The translations under genes and the position numbers were made by a program. From the NCBI RefSeq assembly GCF_032854445.1, contig NC_088302.1, positions 16,365,338 through 16,429,337 on the forward strand: a stretch of 64,000 bases of DNA, in the 5' to 3' direction. Source of the DNA: Liolophura sinensis. Its lineage: Eukaryota; Mollusca; Polyplacophora; Chitonida; Chitonidae. A model generated the notes under the pieces. It searched no databases. It saw only the letters and a program-made list of their open reading frames with translations, and had not been told where the DNA came from. This document shows positions 30,031 to 42,756 of the stretch, piece by piece; position 1 is the first letter of the stretch; each line of letters opens with the position of its first letter.

Positions 30031-30557
30031 ACCTTAAATGTTTCATAAACCTTTGAATTCCAAAGTAGAAACATCGGGAGAAGGTTCGAATCTGTAAACT
30101 TTTGACAGTAGCCTCAAAGTCACTATTTTATTTGACTGGATGGGTCGCATTGATTTATATTACAAGAGATATGAGCCTCACTGGATCGTCCGTCTAATGT
30201 CCAAATAAAATCAACGGAAGCAAGTGTCGTGTTTGTTGGCAGACTGTAACTGGACAGAAGATGGCCTAAATAGCTTAACATACACTGTTTCATCAACGAG
30301 AGTTGCGGGCCCTCGTAGATAGTTAAAGCCTTTACAACCGTGATCCACAGGAGAGTTTGACGTCATCTCCTATTCAGTAATGAAATCCCCGAGAGCAAAA
30401 TGTTTCAGGTCAGGGGAGGTAACTCTAGTAGCCTGACTTCATAAAATGTCATCATATGTTGAGGATACACTGAAGACAAAGCAGACAAAACTTGTCTTGT
30501 TTCAGAAGTCGGCGAGTACAAGGCCAGACTTTCTAGTTTGTAAATTTAAACTAGCTT

Positions 30558-30633
30558 TAAACCTGGGGATGGTCGTGGGTTTCCCCCGGATTCTTGAGTA
30601 CGGCGTAAAACACCAATCAAATAAATAAATAAA
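30558..30633 (+). mobile_element. SINE family A, 3' fragment with internal deletion
   Basis: acctggggatggtcgtgggt jumps directly to attcttgagtacggcgtaaa and the AAATAAATAAA tail, losing about 60 bp of the body. Confidence 0.85.
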
Positions 30634-30644
30634 CTAGCTTTACA

Positions 30645-30695
30645 CTGCCAGGATTCTACTGATAGACAAAGCACACCCGAGACCTGGTCTTTTGC
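30645..30695 (+). repeat. Solo unit related to the 35-bp array
   Basis: ccaggattctactgatagac, aaagcacacccgagacctgg matches the start of the 31.85 kb array (accaggattctgctgctcgc). Confidence 0.6.
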
Positions 30696-31009
30696 CTTGT
30701 TTTTGATGTGATTGTTTGTTTCAAGGGGAAGAAAGCTTACAAAAATGACACTATAGGTGCCTGCTGCATAATTTTGCGATTTTCCTCGCCATACACGTAA
30801 AGCCTGAAAACGGCAAAGCTGGTATAAATCCATCGCGCCCTCCATCTTCAACACCCTATAATATATTCTGGGGGTGTGTTGCCTCTCAGCCAATGAGTCG
30901 TTAAAACTGCTGGCTTGTTCGTGTAAACTCGGAACCTACTTCCAACAATCCGGTTTCCCGAGACAAGATTTCATCGCTTATAAGTGACCATTTGCGAATC
31001 ATCATATGA

Positions 31010-31235
31010 CTTGAATGTGGCGAAATAAGACCCTAAGTAAGGTAAATTGACCGGTTATGTCAGACCAATTAAGAAATATTGACGCTTTACCTAGTCATTG
31101 TTGCTCATTTTACACCGGCTAATGTGGAAGAGTTTAAATTTTAGAACGAGGCGGTCTAAAACATTTGCCGGTCTAAAGCGAACAACAAGGACTAGATTAA
31201 GAGTCCTGATTTACCTACACCTACTTTTAAACTTT
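31010..31235 (-). repeat. Family C repeat, minus strand
   Basis: ctaagtaaggtaaattgacc and gacgctttacctagtcattg, ttgctcatttta match in reverse complement the 5' half of the family. Confidence 0.5.
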
Positions 31236-31261
31236 CATATGTTTATTAGGCAGGACAAATG

Positions 31262-31515
31262 AGAAGGGTCCCCCGTGGCCTAGGTGGTTAGCACGCCAGC
31301 GCAGCGCAATGACCCACGAGCCTCTCACCAATGCGGTCGCTGTCAGTTCAAGTTCAGCTCATGTTAGCTTCCTCACCGTGGGGAGGTCTGTCAGCAACCT
31401 GCGGTTAGCCGTGGGTATCTCCCAGGGCTCTTCCCGGTTTCCTCCCACCATAATGCGTCGTTTAAGTGAAATATTCTTAAATAAGGGGGCAAAACAGCAA
31501 ATAAGTAAATAAACC
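31262..31515 (+). mobile_element. SINE family A copy
   Basis: Head gtcccccgtggcctaggtgg, ttagcacgccagcgcagcgc and body gaggtctgtcagcaacctgc; the tail is degenerate (attcttaaataagggggcaa). A deletion removes ccggccgtacg. Confidence 0.9.
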
Positions 31516-31614
31516 ATTGAGGGAACGAAGCAGAAACTAAACAACTTTTTCCCTTCCGGCTCTACATTCACTTGTCCGATATCAACAAATGTGTGAATTT
31601 CTTATCACTGCATG

Positions 31615-31832
31615 ACTGCAATATATTTTACCTAATTCTGCTTGGTGCTAGGAGGCGTGTAAATTGCTGCTTTTTATGCATTTACATAAACAGTGAGAAT
31701 AAAAGCCTAACTGAGGTAAATTGACAAGAGGTCGTATTTTACCGATTACGTGTGCATAATCATTTGCCATTTACCACACTGTCGTCGCTGTTTTACTTGT
31801 GTGTTATGTTGTACATAATTAATGTGATTGTA
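31615..31832 (-). repeat. Family C repeat, minus strand
   Basis: The reverse complement shows gcgacgacagtgtggtaaat, aaatacgacctcttgtcaat, ttacctcagttaggctttta and ttctcactgtttatgtaaat. Confidence 0.65.
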
Positions 31833-31847
31833 TTTACGATTGCACAA

Positions 31848-33048
31848 ACCAGGATTCTGCTGCTCGCCAAAGCATCCCCGAGGCTTGGTCCCTGTTGGTG
31901 GACTAAGCATACCCTAGGCCTGGTCCCTGCTGGTAGACTAAGCATACCTTAGGCCTGGTCCTTGCTGGTAGACTAAGCATATCCTGGGCCTGGTCCCTGC
32001 TGGTGGACTAAGCATCCCCGAGGCCTGATCCCTGCTGGTGGACTAAGCATAAACTAGGCCTGGTCCCCGTTGGTGGAATAAGCATCCTCGAGACCTGGTC
32101 CTTGCTGCTGAACTTAACATACCCTAGGCCTGGTCCCTGCTGGTTGACTAAGCATACCCGAGGCCTGGTCCCTGCTGGTGGACTAAGCATCCCTGGGGCC
32201 TGATCCCTGCTGGTGGACTAAGCATCCCCGGGGCCTGATCCCTGCTGGTGGACTAAGCATACCCTAGGCCTGGTCCCTGCTGGTGGACTAAACATCCCTG
32301 AGACCTGGTCCTTGCTGGTGGACTTAGCATACCCTAGGCCTGGTTCCTGCTGGTGGACTAAGCATCCCCGAGGCCTGGTTCCTGCTGGTGGACTAAGCAT
32401 CCCTGAGCCCTGGTCCCAGCTGGTTGACTAAGCATACCCTGGGCCTGGTTCCTGCTGGTAAACTAAGCATACCCTGGGCCTGGTCCCTGCTGGTTGACTA
32501 AGCATCCCCTGGGTCTGATCCCTGCTGGTGGACTAAGCATACCCTGGGCCTGGTCCCTGTTGGTGGAATAAGCATCCCCGAAACCTGGTCCTTGCTACTG
32601 GACTTAACATACCCTAGGCCTAGTCCCTGCTGGTTGACTAAGCATACCCTAGGTCTGGTCCCTGCTGGTGGACTAAGCATCCCCGGGGCCTGATCCCTGC
32701 TGGTGGACTAAGCATACCCTAGGTCTGGTCCCTACTGGTGGACTAAACATCCCCGAGACCTGGTCCTTGCTGGTGGACTAAACATCCCCGAGACCTGGTC
32801 CTTGCTGGTGGACTTAGCATACCCTATGCCTGGTTCCTGCTGGTGGACTAAGCATCCCCGAGACCTGGTCCCTGCTGGTGGACTAAGCATCCCCGACACC
32901 TGGTCCCAGCCGGTTGACTAAACATCCCCGAGCCCTGGTCCCTGCTGGTTGACTTAGCATACCCTAGGCCTGGTCCCTGCTGGTGGACTAAGCATATCCT
33001 AGGCCTGGTCCCTGCTGGTTGACAAAGCATACCCTAAACCTGGTCCCT
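31848..33048 (+). repeat. 35-bp tandem array, about 33 units
   Basis: The unit is gcataccctaggcctggtcc followed by ctgctggtggactaa, with two main variants (ccccgag and accctag). The 60-codon minus-strand frames that recur every 105 or 210 bp are by-products of 35 not being a multiple of three. Confidence 0.95.
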
Positions 33049-33179
33049 TTCTGTATTGTTTTAATCTAAATGTATGTTAAATATGATGACAACACAACAT
33101 TTTAAGTAATTCTACACTAGTTGTTTTAAAAATTCGTTCTGCCTAAGCCATGATGCTAGGGGACTAAAAAACGTTGTCG

Positions 33180-33330
33180 ATTGGTCTAGCATATGAATGG
33201 ACAGTTTAAATAAAAAAACAAAATAACGTAAATCGAGAAGTGTCCGGATTTCACCTATAATGTATGTGACCATTTGCCAAGCATAACATTGTCGTCACAC
33301 CTCTGGTTTTACTTTGTGTGCCGTATTTTA
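33180..33330 (-). repeat. Family C repeat, partial, minus strand
   Basis: tgtatgtgaccatttgccaa, cattgtcgtcac and tggttttac match the reverse complement of the family's 5' end. Confidence 0.5.
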
Positions 33331-34500
33331 TAAAGTTCGTTGGACCTCGCTTGTTTTTCACTAATGTCTCATACGTCTGTAGGTGAAATAGAAACATTTG
33401 CGACATAAACGTCACAGGACAGTGGTTTGCTGAGGCCACTTCTGTTTCCTGACCACCACATGACACCGGCTCGACGAGATGTTGGTATAGCCACAACTTA
33501 GGCTGTAATTCACGTCACGAATTTGTGAACAATACTCATATTGAGTACAGGAGCGCCTCGATTAATTGACTGACTCTGACGCAATAAAAGGACAACACTA
33601 GTCAAAGTATATACTATTGAAAAGTAAAGGGTACTCTAAATGTCTTTATTATAGGTAAACAGTACATCAATATAATGAGACATGTGATGATGGGAATGCT
33701 ATACAGATAAGTATTCAACCGTGATTTATATCAGTCAAGTATATAAAAACGGTCTGAAATTTTGAAGGAAAACAGAGTAAGGCGCATGTCATTCGCCAAA
33801 ACGCTGGTACGATATTAGTGCGTTTGGACGATCATCATTACACGTCGTGAGAAACCTAACGGTATTTCTTTTTCAGTCACATTTAGACAATCGGATTTTC
33901 TATAAATATGAACACAAAAGTGTACTTTCCATTTGAAAAGCAGCAGAAGCATATGGATGCCGATATTAGAGTGTGGTGAAGGCGTTATGGGACATTCAGA
34001 TAAATGTTTCAGCGGCTTTAGATACATATTAAGAGGGTAACTGTTTTTCCCCCAGCTTCATTTTAAATATTAAGATGAGGTAATTTTTACAATATATTCT
34101 TCCCGACTGCTGCCAACAGGCTGATAAGAGATACGTTTATTTGTTCATGTTAAGAATACCCCAATTAGTTTAAGGTTTGACCATTTTCTTTTTTGTTCAG
34201 AAAATGCTCAAATTCTTTGACAATGAAGAAAAGTAAAAATTTTCATGTTTAGCTGACCTTAATATCTTTATGAATGCTTTCTCCGCGATTGATTAAGTGA
34301 GGTACTGGAATGTAACTGAGGATGAACTATAAGGAAACAATAGCCAACACAATCCACTTAAAAGTCGACCCAGCAGGTGTAAACAATTGTTATTTAATGT
34401 AACAATGGTGTATTATAGACAACTCGGAACTGTCTTGTTTAGACTGGCAATTTCTCCCATTGTCGCTCAGTGCGAAAGCTATAAATTTATTTATGTATTT
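33331..34500. other. Non-coding stretch
   Basis: No gene, RNA or element is recognised. Small frames (70-81 codons) lack support. Confidence 0.4.
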
Positions 34501-34502
34501 GA

Positions 34503-34735
34503 TAGGTTTTTTTTACGCTCTACTCAAGGATATTTCAACGGCGACCAGTATTATGGTGGAAGGAAACTGGGAAGAGCCCGGGAGAAACCCATGACCAACT
34601 TCAGGTTGCTGATAGACCTTCCCACGTACGGTCGAAGAGTAATCCAGCACGAGTTGGACTTGTACTCACAGCGACCGCAGTAGTGGGAGGATTCTGGGTC
34701 TTTGAGCCACGCTGGCACGCTAACCACCTCTGTCA
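34503..34735 (-). mobile_element. SINE family A copy, minus strand
   Basis: Reverse-complement signature: tacgctctactcaaggatat, ccagtattatggtggaagga, cgcacgg-type head replaced by ccacgctggcacgctaacca. Diverged; the frame at 34387-34683 is a by-product. Confidence 0.85.
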
Positions 34736-34779
34736 CGAAAAGCTATAAATAGCTCTTGGCCTATTTTAAGAAATTTAGA

Positions 34780-35230
34780 AATCTTCAGTGAATTGGATAT
34801 ATATGACCAGACACCATTTAGACTAATTCTAAACCAGTAACGTCTAATACATTCCAATTATCATAAATGCATTTGTTTTACCGAATTCTGAACCTGCCGA
34901 TGGTCGTGGGTTTCCCCCGGGCTCTGCCCGGTTTCCACCCACCATAGTGCTGGCCGGCGTCGTATAATTGAAATATTCTTGAGTACGGTGTAAAACACCA
35001 ATCAAATAAATAAATCAAAATTATCGAATTCTGATTAAGCCATTATTATATAAGGGAGCGTATAAGTTGCTTCTTTTTGAATATTTACATGAGGAAGGAA
35101 TAAAACTTTAAATAAGGTAAACTGCAGGAGGCCGAATTTTAGGCCCTACAGGTCAGGTTTAGCTAACTACCACATTGCCATTGCGGCTCCAGATTTACTC
35201 TAAATGCTATAGCTTTTATATAACAAGATC
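34780..35230 (-). repeat. Family C repeat interrupted by a SINE
   Basis: The left part (accagtaacgtctaatacat, ttccaattatcataaatgca) and right part (taaggtaaactgcaggaggc, taccacattgcc) make one minus-strand family C copy split by the SINE at 34892-35020. Confidence 0.7.
34892..35020 (+). mobile_element. SINE family A, 5'-truncated, with target-site duplication
   Basis: Begins acctgccgatggtcgtgggt and ends with the tail acaccaatcaaataaataaa. It is flanked by a 14-bp duplication, ttaccgaattctga (34878-34891) and ttatcgaattctga (35021-35034), with one mismatch. This is the pattern of LINE-driven retrotransposition. Confidence 0.85.
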
Positions 35231-35239
35231 GTGAAACAA

Positions 35240-36630
35240 GGGAGGTAATTCCCGGAGGCATTTTTCGGCTCGCTCAGCCACGACAAATATACTCTTGCAC
35301 TTTCTGTTACCGCAATTCTGTCATAGTTTCATCTCGTTTCCCAAAAAGAGAACACGAGATATAAACCAGCAGGACTTTGCAAAATGTGCTCTCTACTATT
35401 CATCAAATTTTACTGGCTGATAAGAGTTACGATTTATGTGCCTTCACATTTGTTATCTTGTGACACAAGCGAATTATTTGTGATTTCCGGATGTAAAAAA
35501 AGAAACAAGTTTCTGACACGTTATTTCCTGTGTACCTACAGCCAGTATGTTCTCGTGGAGAAAAAAGTGTAGCAGAGTGATGCATTGTTTGCAGTTAGTT
35601 CTAATTTTTTTTAGAAGTCAGTTCATTCACTAAATTATAGACGAACACTAGCAATTATCAAATGTATGCATGGATTAACATCTGATGAATGAATGAATAC
35701 TGGTTTTACGTACTCTAATGAATGTGTCATTGAGCCAATCCATCCAGCATCTAAACAAAGATATAGGATATATATAATGAACTATGATAAACTTGCCAAT
35801 CAGATAAAGTAAGAATGAAAAGAGTTATACTAAGTCTTCATCGTGTTTTATAACACTGTTTAACTCTCAAAACCACGTGCCCTGATAAAGGTAGGATATA
35901 TTTCGTATTTTTATCAAACGCTTGTGTTAGACCTTAATATCTTCTCAGAAGCAATGTTAGCTAACACTGCTCATCTGGACCCAGTATAGGCCTGTGTGCC
36001 TAAGCCTGTACTGAGTTGTCAATCTTTTTTCATTAGTAGTACTTTAACAATGCACAAAACAGAACACACTAAGTCCGAAAACACTGATTAGGGTATGGCA
36101 TATTTCGTATATATTGCGGCATATTTTCTACATAAAACTTAGGTTACACCCTAAAGGGATACGGAATCGACGCTGGTTGAATGACAGCGGAGATAGGGTT
36201 TTCTATAGGTTAAATCCCGAAGTTTTGGTCATACTTCAATTAATCTGCCATACCTAAAATTGAACTCTCACATCTGCCAGTCAGAAAAAAATTTGTATGT
36301 CTTTCATTTTTTTCATGAGAACAAAACTGGATCACTGATATGTTACCACAACCAATGTGTAGATATACATATAATTAACCGATTTGCTACATAGTCTACC
36401 TTTTCCCATTCAATCAATAGACAACGCCATTGGATACAACCATGCAAATTACAACGCAAACAATGTCATGGAATAAACAAATCATTAAGAGAACTTTCCA
36501 CCTAGCTAATTGTCGACTGAGATTAATACACAACGGTTAAAGGAATAAAACGTCTGAAAATGTATGAAACCAAACACACAACCAGAGGGTTATGGCAAAT
36601 TTAATCAATCACACCCAGCCAGTTAGTCAA
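35240..36630. other. Non-coding stretch
   Basis: No gene is recognised. A trace of the gaatgaatgaatactggttt type at 35684 resembles the end of a molluscan SINE. Confidence 0.4.
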
Positions 36631-36639
36631 CCAAACATC

Positions 36640-37420
36640 TGATCATCAAACCAGTTTAACGTCTGGTCATTCTATCAACCGAGCACCTGACCATGCATCC
36701 AAACAGTTTAACGTCTGGTCATTTTATCAACCAAACATCTGACCATGCATCCAAACAGTTTAACGTCTGGTCATTTTATCAACCAAGCACCTGGCCATGC
36801 ATCTAAACAGTTTAACGTCTGGTCATTTTATCAACCAAGCACCTGGCCATGCATCTAAAATAGTTTAATGCCTGGTTATTTTATCAACCAAGCACCTGAC
36901 CATCCAACCAGTTTGACGTCTGGTCATTTCGTCAGCAAAACATCTAACCAGTTTAACGTCTGGTTATTTTATCAACGAAACACCTAACCAGTTTACCGCC
37001 TGGTCATTTTATTAATCACACTCGTGCCAGACAGTTTAACGTCTGGACATTTTGTCAGCCAAGCACCTGACCATCCAACAGATTTAACGCCTTGTCAGTT
37101 TATTAACCACACTCCTGGCCATCCAAACGGTTTAACACCTGGACATTTTGTCAGCCAAGCACTTGCCCACCCAACCAGTGTAAGGTCTGGTCATTTTATC
37201 AACCAAAGACCTGACCATCCAACCAGTTGAACGTCTGGTTATTTTATCAAAAACACTCCTGACCGCCCAAAAAGTTTAACATCTGGTCATTTATCCACGA
37301 AGCACCAAAACATCCAACCAGTTTAACGTTTGGTCACTTTATCTACCACCTGATCATTCAAACAGTTAAATGACCAACAGTTTAATCATCCAAACTCCCG
37401 ATCATTCAACTATATTGTCA
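36640..37420. repeat. ~52-bp minisatellite, about 16 units
   Basis: The unit is cagtttaacgtctggtcatt, ttatcaaccaagcacctgac and catgcatccaaa. The right half has shortened units of 36-48 bp. Confidence 0.9.
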
Positions 37421-37612
37421 ATTACACGTCCGACCAGTTTAAAAAGTCAGGCTGAAAGCCAGTTTATACAGGTAATAAAGTTGCCGTCATTTAACAAACT
37501 AACCGCTCAAGCGTTTTAACGCTTAACGACAAACTGTAAGTGACAAAGCTTTTCAAGAGTTCTCAGCGACTGAAGAAATTGTAAATCGATCATCGAGGTG
37601 AACTCGAGACGA

Positions 37613-37613
<1 letters not shown>

Positions 37614-37694
<81 letters not shown>
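37614..37694. repeat. (TA)n microsatellite
   Basis: About 80 bp of uninterrupted TA repeats. Confidence 0.95.
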
Positions 37695-37696
<2 letters not shown>

Positions 37697-38399
37697 CTCC
37701 AAACAAGCCGTGTTACATGACAAATACGGACATGACCTTGACGGTATTGTTCAAATAACCGTCTACTGATGTCGCCTAACAACTGAAATATTGAATACAA
37801 TTTCCCTTCTGCGGCTCTGATCAGACAGAGAAAGTAAGGCACGTTTTTTTTTCTTTCATTGGTATAAGGTATGAAGAATTACAAGCGAGTGGTTGGCGTT
37901 TGGAGCTCGGGGTGTCAGCCTTTGTCAATAGTCGGCTTCTGGACATGAGCTGTAATTGAATTGGCCTTGCCCGAACATGGAGGCCCGTGATTGCGGCCCT
38001 ATGCTAATATTGACATGTCTTATTCCATCGGGCCTCTGTGGTCAAATAAGTGAGTGAAGTAGACTTTCTTGGTTGCTCCGAATGTTTCTGTACACACCTA
38101 CTATTGGCCTTCCATCACAGCAAGAATCGTTAATGTTAATCGTCACAGCCCTTAGCGACGTCTGGGCACAAGGCACGGTGGAGTACAGCAGCTGCTGGCG
38201 GGAATTTAAAGAGGTACTTTACTGATCGCTCATAGTTCCACACAGTCATATAAGTTCCAGGGAACGGTGATTATAGCATATCAAATTTACCTCATGCGCC
38301 AGGGCATTATTTTAAATTTCTCAGGGATATTGTGACATCGATAACACTCGTATTGGCTTTTACTTGGTCTTTGTACTTGAAATTATCTGGAACATAATA

Positions 38400-38645
38400 A
38401 AGTACACTACAGAGAGTTAAGCCAGTGCGGCAACGACAGTTTTCAAATTCACAAGTAACCAGTGAAATACAGCCTCTTGTCAGTTTACTTCAGTTAGGGT
38501 TTTATTCTAACTGTTCGTATAACTGACTAACCAGCAGTAGGTTACGCTGTCCCTAGCACCATGGCTTAAGCAGAATGAGGTAAAAACAAAAACAGTGCAG
38601 TGATGTTAGTTGCAATAATTAAAACGTCACTGAACAGATTTAGAA
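38400..38645 (+). repeat. Family C repeat
   Basis: taaccagtgaaatacagcct, cttgtcagtttacttcagtt, ttattctaactgttcg, agcaccatggcttaagcaga and aaacgtcactgaac. The paralogous copy is at 46300-46530. Confidence 0.7.
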
Positions 38646-40947
38646 TCTCAAAATGTTGTGTCGTCATCCCATTTAATAAATAATCGCACGGAAACAATGC
38701 AACTTTGAGATCACTTGTCCTCCAAAAATATGTAATGGACGTTTAGTTCGCCGTTTGGGCCACAGCGCCACATGTAGCATGTGATTTGCCTTGGACCAAG
38801 TGTGAAAATGATATCAGTGTTACACAAACCAGTTACAAAGTGGTGGCTACACTGTTTTTTCTAGACGTCGTCTTGTCGGATTTATTTGTATACAAACACA
38901 TGGTTTGGTTGATAAAGAAAAGAACAGTTTGGGTTTGGAACTCTGCGATGGAACAAAGTGCATTTAATTTGTAACTAAATGCTTAGAGCAAGGATTACCA
39001 AAGCAACGGCATGCGAAAATGAAACTGTAGCCCGTTTGGTTTACCAAAACTTTGCCGAGTTCCCTCTCTAGCAGATTGGTCATGCGCAGTTGCGTAATCT
39101 TGGGCCATTGTGAGAACTGTAACTGATGAGATAAACTCATTACTTAGGACCTCTATTAATAACTGATACCAACATAATGTTCAGTGTGTTGGGAAGAGGA
39201 GGATGGGGTATACAACTAGTTATAACCATGTACTCTTACTCGGTCAGCGTGACGCTGGCGAGCTGAATTTTATATCCTTAATACATGAGGAGTGTAATAA
39301 AGGTTATGTTCTGCAATCCCTACGTTCTGGTAGACACCACTTTGGGGTATTAATTCAGGCTCACCATTATCCGCCTGAAGCGTACAATGATGAAATTACG
39401 TTGGACTGTAGCCGATCCTCACGGATAAGATCGATGTGCTTTTGTCAATCGCCTGCCGGGTACACGTAAATCTCAGCTCTCGTTTAACACGCTGATGTCT
39501 TGTAGGCGTTTTCAAGGTCACTATACTTATAAGACTGATTACATGTACTCTCAAAACAAATAAATAATTGACAAAGTAGAAGAACGTGGTATTAGACCTA
39601 AAATTGGAATGAGTGACCTATTCGCAGCATGTATGGAGAGCACCTAGACCATTTCTGCAGATAACTGCACGTCTAACTGGAACTCCTACTTTCTCTCGCA
39701 CTCAATTACGCGATATTAGCAGTAGCCAACAAGCTGTGATCAGTGGCTCAAGGCCTTCACAAAGTTGTTAACCGAGCTTTGATTGGTAGGATATTTCTGT
39801 CCCGATTTGTCAATCGAATATTCCTTCCGGCGATTTTACAACAGACGTGAAAAGTTTGTGATCAGGAAATAAATAAACTGCCTCAGGCAAATCAATTAAC
39901 AAGCTTTTGCAACCGAATGTAATTTCTGAAAAATTAACGGTATGCAAAAATTCTCTCTGTTAGCAAACAATCTGTCTATTAATGCAATAATGCTGTGTTG
40001 TATGCATAACTTCAAAGAATAACCTAATAGTGTGAAATAATATGGAACTGCAAATATCCCAGTGTTGCATTTTGGACCAAATTTTTATACAGGGCGTTAA
40101 CTGTTCCACCGGTGCTTCAAACGGAATAGATAAAATTATTTTCTTCAGCGGCTTCCATAACAGTGCTAGTTTAGTCAATTAATGCCATCACAGGAAGCTG
40201 TAACTAACAATATTGTTTTGATATGGCGTAAGTAAGCTCACCTTGTGTCAAGAAATACCAATGTCTGATTTTATCGGGGAAGCGGGGGGGGGGGGGGGGT
40301 GCATGGGGCTCAGTGAGTAGCTCAGCGACTTTTAATCAAGAGGAACACTTGTTAAAGATCGGTGGTTTACTCTGGGGGCTTCATTATCGTCCATCCGTTA
40401 AACTTGCAGCACTGTGTAAGTGAAAGCTCTCTAGGTATATGTATCAATGAATCAGTCAGTTTCTTGAATGATTTTTATAACATTGACAATTACTATTGTT
40501 TTGAATACAATGAACTGTTATTAGCCAGACAGAGGACTATATAAAGCTTTATTCGTTTAAAGCTAGTCACAAACCTCATGATACACATTCTGTGGCTAAA
40601 ACACGCTTCATATGCATTGCTATCCTTGAACCAAACATTAGCGCCACGGATTTATCGCCGTTTTCATAACGAGCACAATGCAACATTTTGACTCTGTGCT
40701 CTGTCTCTACATGGTAACATTTGATGGACTTGCACATAAGCACGTTATACCTCCGTCGAAGCAGGGCAAACACTGTGTCAGTGTGCTTAAATTGCTGCTT
40801 CAGTCAAACATACCACAAACACTAGATGGAATGTATGACCAAGTAGATCACTTATTCTTCTATAACTTTTGGTGATTGTGAGTCTCAGTTTTAAAATATT
40901 TTGATTTTTTTTATCTATCAATAAAGAGAGGACCACTGCACACCCAG

Positions 40948-41345
40948 CCGTTGTAAATCGAATAAAACCGAATGCTGGAATGTAGTATTCTGTGTGAATA
41001 AATCCAATTGCCGGTATCTAGTATTCTGTGTGAATAAAACCAAATGCTGAAATCTAGTATTCTGTGTGAATAAAACCAGATGCTGGAATCTAGTATTTTA
41101 TGTGAATAAAACCCAATACAGGAATCTAGTATTCTGTGTGAAAAAAATCCAGTGCTGGGATCTAGTATTCTGTGTGAATAAAATCGAATGCTGGAATCTA
41201 GTATTCTGTGTGAATAAAACACAATGATGGAATCTAGTATTTTGTGTGAATAAAACCGAATGCTGGAATCTAGTAATCTGTGTGAATAAAACACAATGAT
41301 GAAATCTAGTATTCTGTGTAAATAAAACCCAATGCAGAATTTTAA
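40948..41345 (+). repeat. 36-bp minisatellite, ~11 units (duplication copy 1)
   Basis: The unit is gaataaaaccgaatgctgga, atctagtattctgtgt. It is paralogous to the eight-unit array at 48555-48860. Confidence 0.9.
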
Positions 41346-42228
41346 GTTTCACAGAATCTACTATGAATTTTGGGATTTGCTAAAGTGCTAATGATTTTCA
41401 CAGCGTTCTTTATGTGTTCCCCTACTCTGCATTGAGTCAAGTATGGCACCAATTCCTCAGGAATAAACCATTTATGAGATCATTTTGCGGTCAGTCGGTC
41501 TTGTAAAATAATTGCCAAGCACTTGCACATCTTGGTCAGTTTCCCACAAACAGGATAGAACAGAATGTGTACAGCTTTAAATCATCATGGTCTTAGCCGT
41601 AATACTTTCGATGTGTATGGGAGAGTAGCTAAAAGGGCAGTGGAACTCGTATCTTGTCAGGTAGGTAAAAAACACAGAAGCTTACTAGGACTTAAAGTGG
41701 ATAACAATTGATATCGATGAGAAAATATCCATTCATCATCAGCGGTGGCTATACTGAGAGCTCCCCAGACCTCGCTTCCGTATTCAGCAGGACCTGGCCG
41801 TACTAATGGCACAAACATGCCCTGCAATACAACCTGCCGTTTAGGCAACAAATAGCTTGTAATTATCATTACTCATCCAAATGGAGGCTAGGAGTGGGGT
41901 GCAAATCGAGACGTCTTCAGAAGAGAACGGTAATGTGAAGCGTCTCCGGTCCCCTTACAGGAATGAGGTAAGATGTCAACACTTCGCCTCCAGCCATGGA
42001 CAAGCCACGTATTCGGTGGTTTTCTGATCCATGCGTTCGTGGCTTACTTGGACTTTTCGGCTCGTTAACGGGCAGGCATCACCTCCCGAGCACAGCCGGA
42101 TTTCTTTTATCCGCTTGATTCCTCACTGAGTCATTGGTTGAGCTCGTCTTTCACTGAAACAGCATGTCAACACCAATGGGTCGCACGTTCGAACCCATGT
42201 CTCGCCAGTTTGTCTACAACCTTTGTAC

Positions 42229-42440
42229 AAGGGCCCCCTTGGCCAAGTGGTTAGCGTACTAGCCAAGCAAGGGGGGCTTCTCACCAAATTGGTCGCTGTG
42301 AGTTCAAGTTAAGCCCATGCTGGCTTCCTCTCCGGTCGTACGTTGGACGGTCTGCCTGCAACTTGCGGATATTTCCATCATAATTCTCACCGCTGTCGTT
42401 TAAATAAAACGGTGTAAAACACCAAAAGAAATATAAAAGA
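42229..42440 (+). mobile_element. SINE family A copy with internal deletion
   Basis: Head gcccccttggccaagtggtt, gtgagttcaagttaagccca, body ctgcctgcaacttgcggata, then a deletion to ttccatcataattctcacc and a tail aacggtgtaaaacaccaaa. It is absent from the paralogous position in copy 2. Confidence 0.85.
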
Positions 42441-42756
42441 AAATCAGTTTAATCAGGTTATCATGAAAGAAAAATGTGAAAAGTGTTGCATTCTGTGTAA
42501 ACATTTCCCGCTGCAGGAATATCTGGCAGTGTAACTTAATTGTGGTAGAAAGTTTCACTGGCATGATAAAAAGTGTTAGAAGTATAACAAAAAAGTGTTA
42601 GAAGTATAAGTAATTGTAGAATATGGCATTTGCCGTACAGTGAATGCTGTCTCATTACGCTAACTCCGCGCTTACCTGGTCCGGAAATTATGTGCAGTTC
42701 TGCAAAAAGTCGAAGAGTATTAAACTATTTTAGTGACAAACTACAAAATGAATGGA

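Noticed and set aside
31848-33048. CRISPR array
   Set aside because: Units abut without unique spacers, this is animal DNA, and no cas genes exist. The same holds for the 30-, 36-, 37-, 52- and 64-bp arrays.
39203-39469. 88-codon plus-strand frame in duplication copy 1
   Set aside because: Indels destroy the frame in copy 2 although the DNA is otherwise similar, so it is non-coding.
41657-41869. 70-codon minus-strand frame in duplication copy 1
   Set aside because: The paralogous frame in copy 2 is interrupted by stops, so there is no evidence of constraint.
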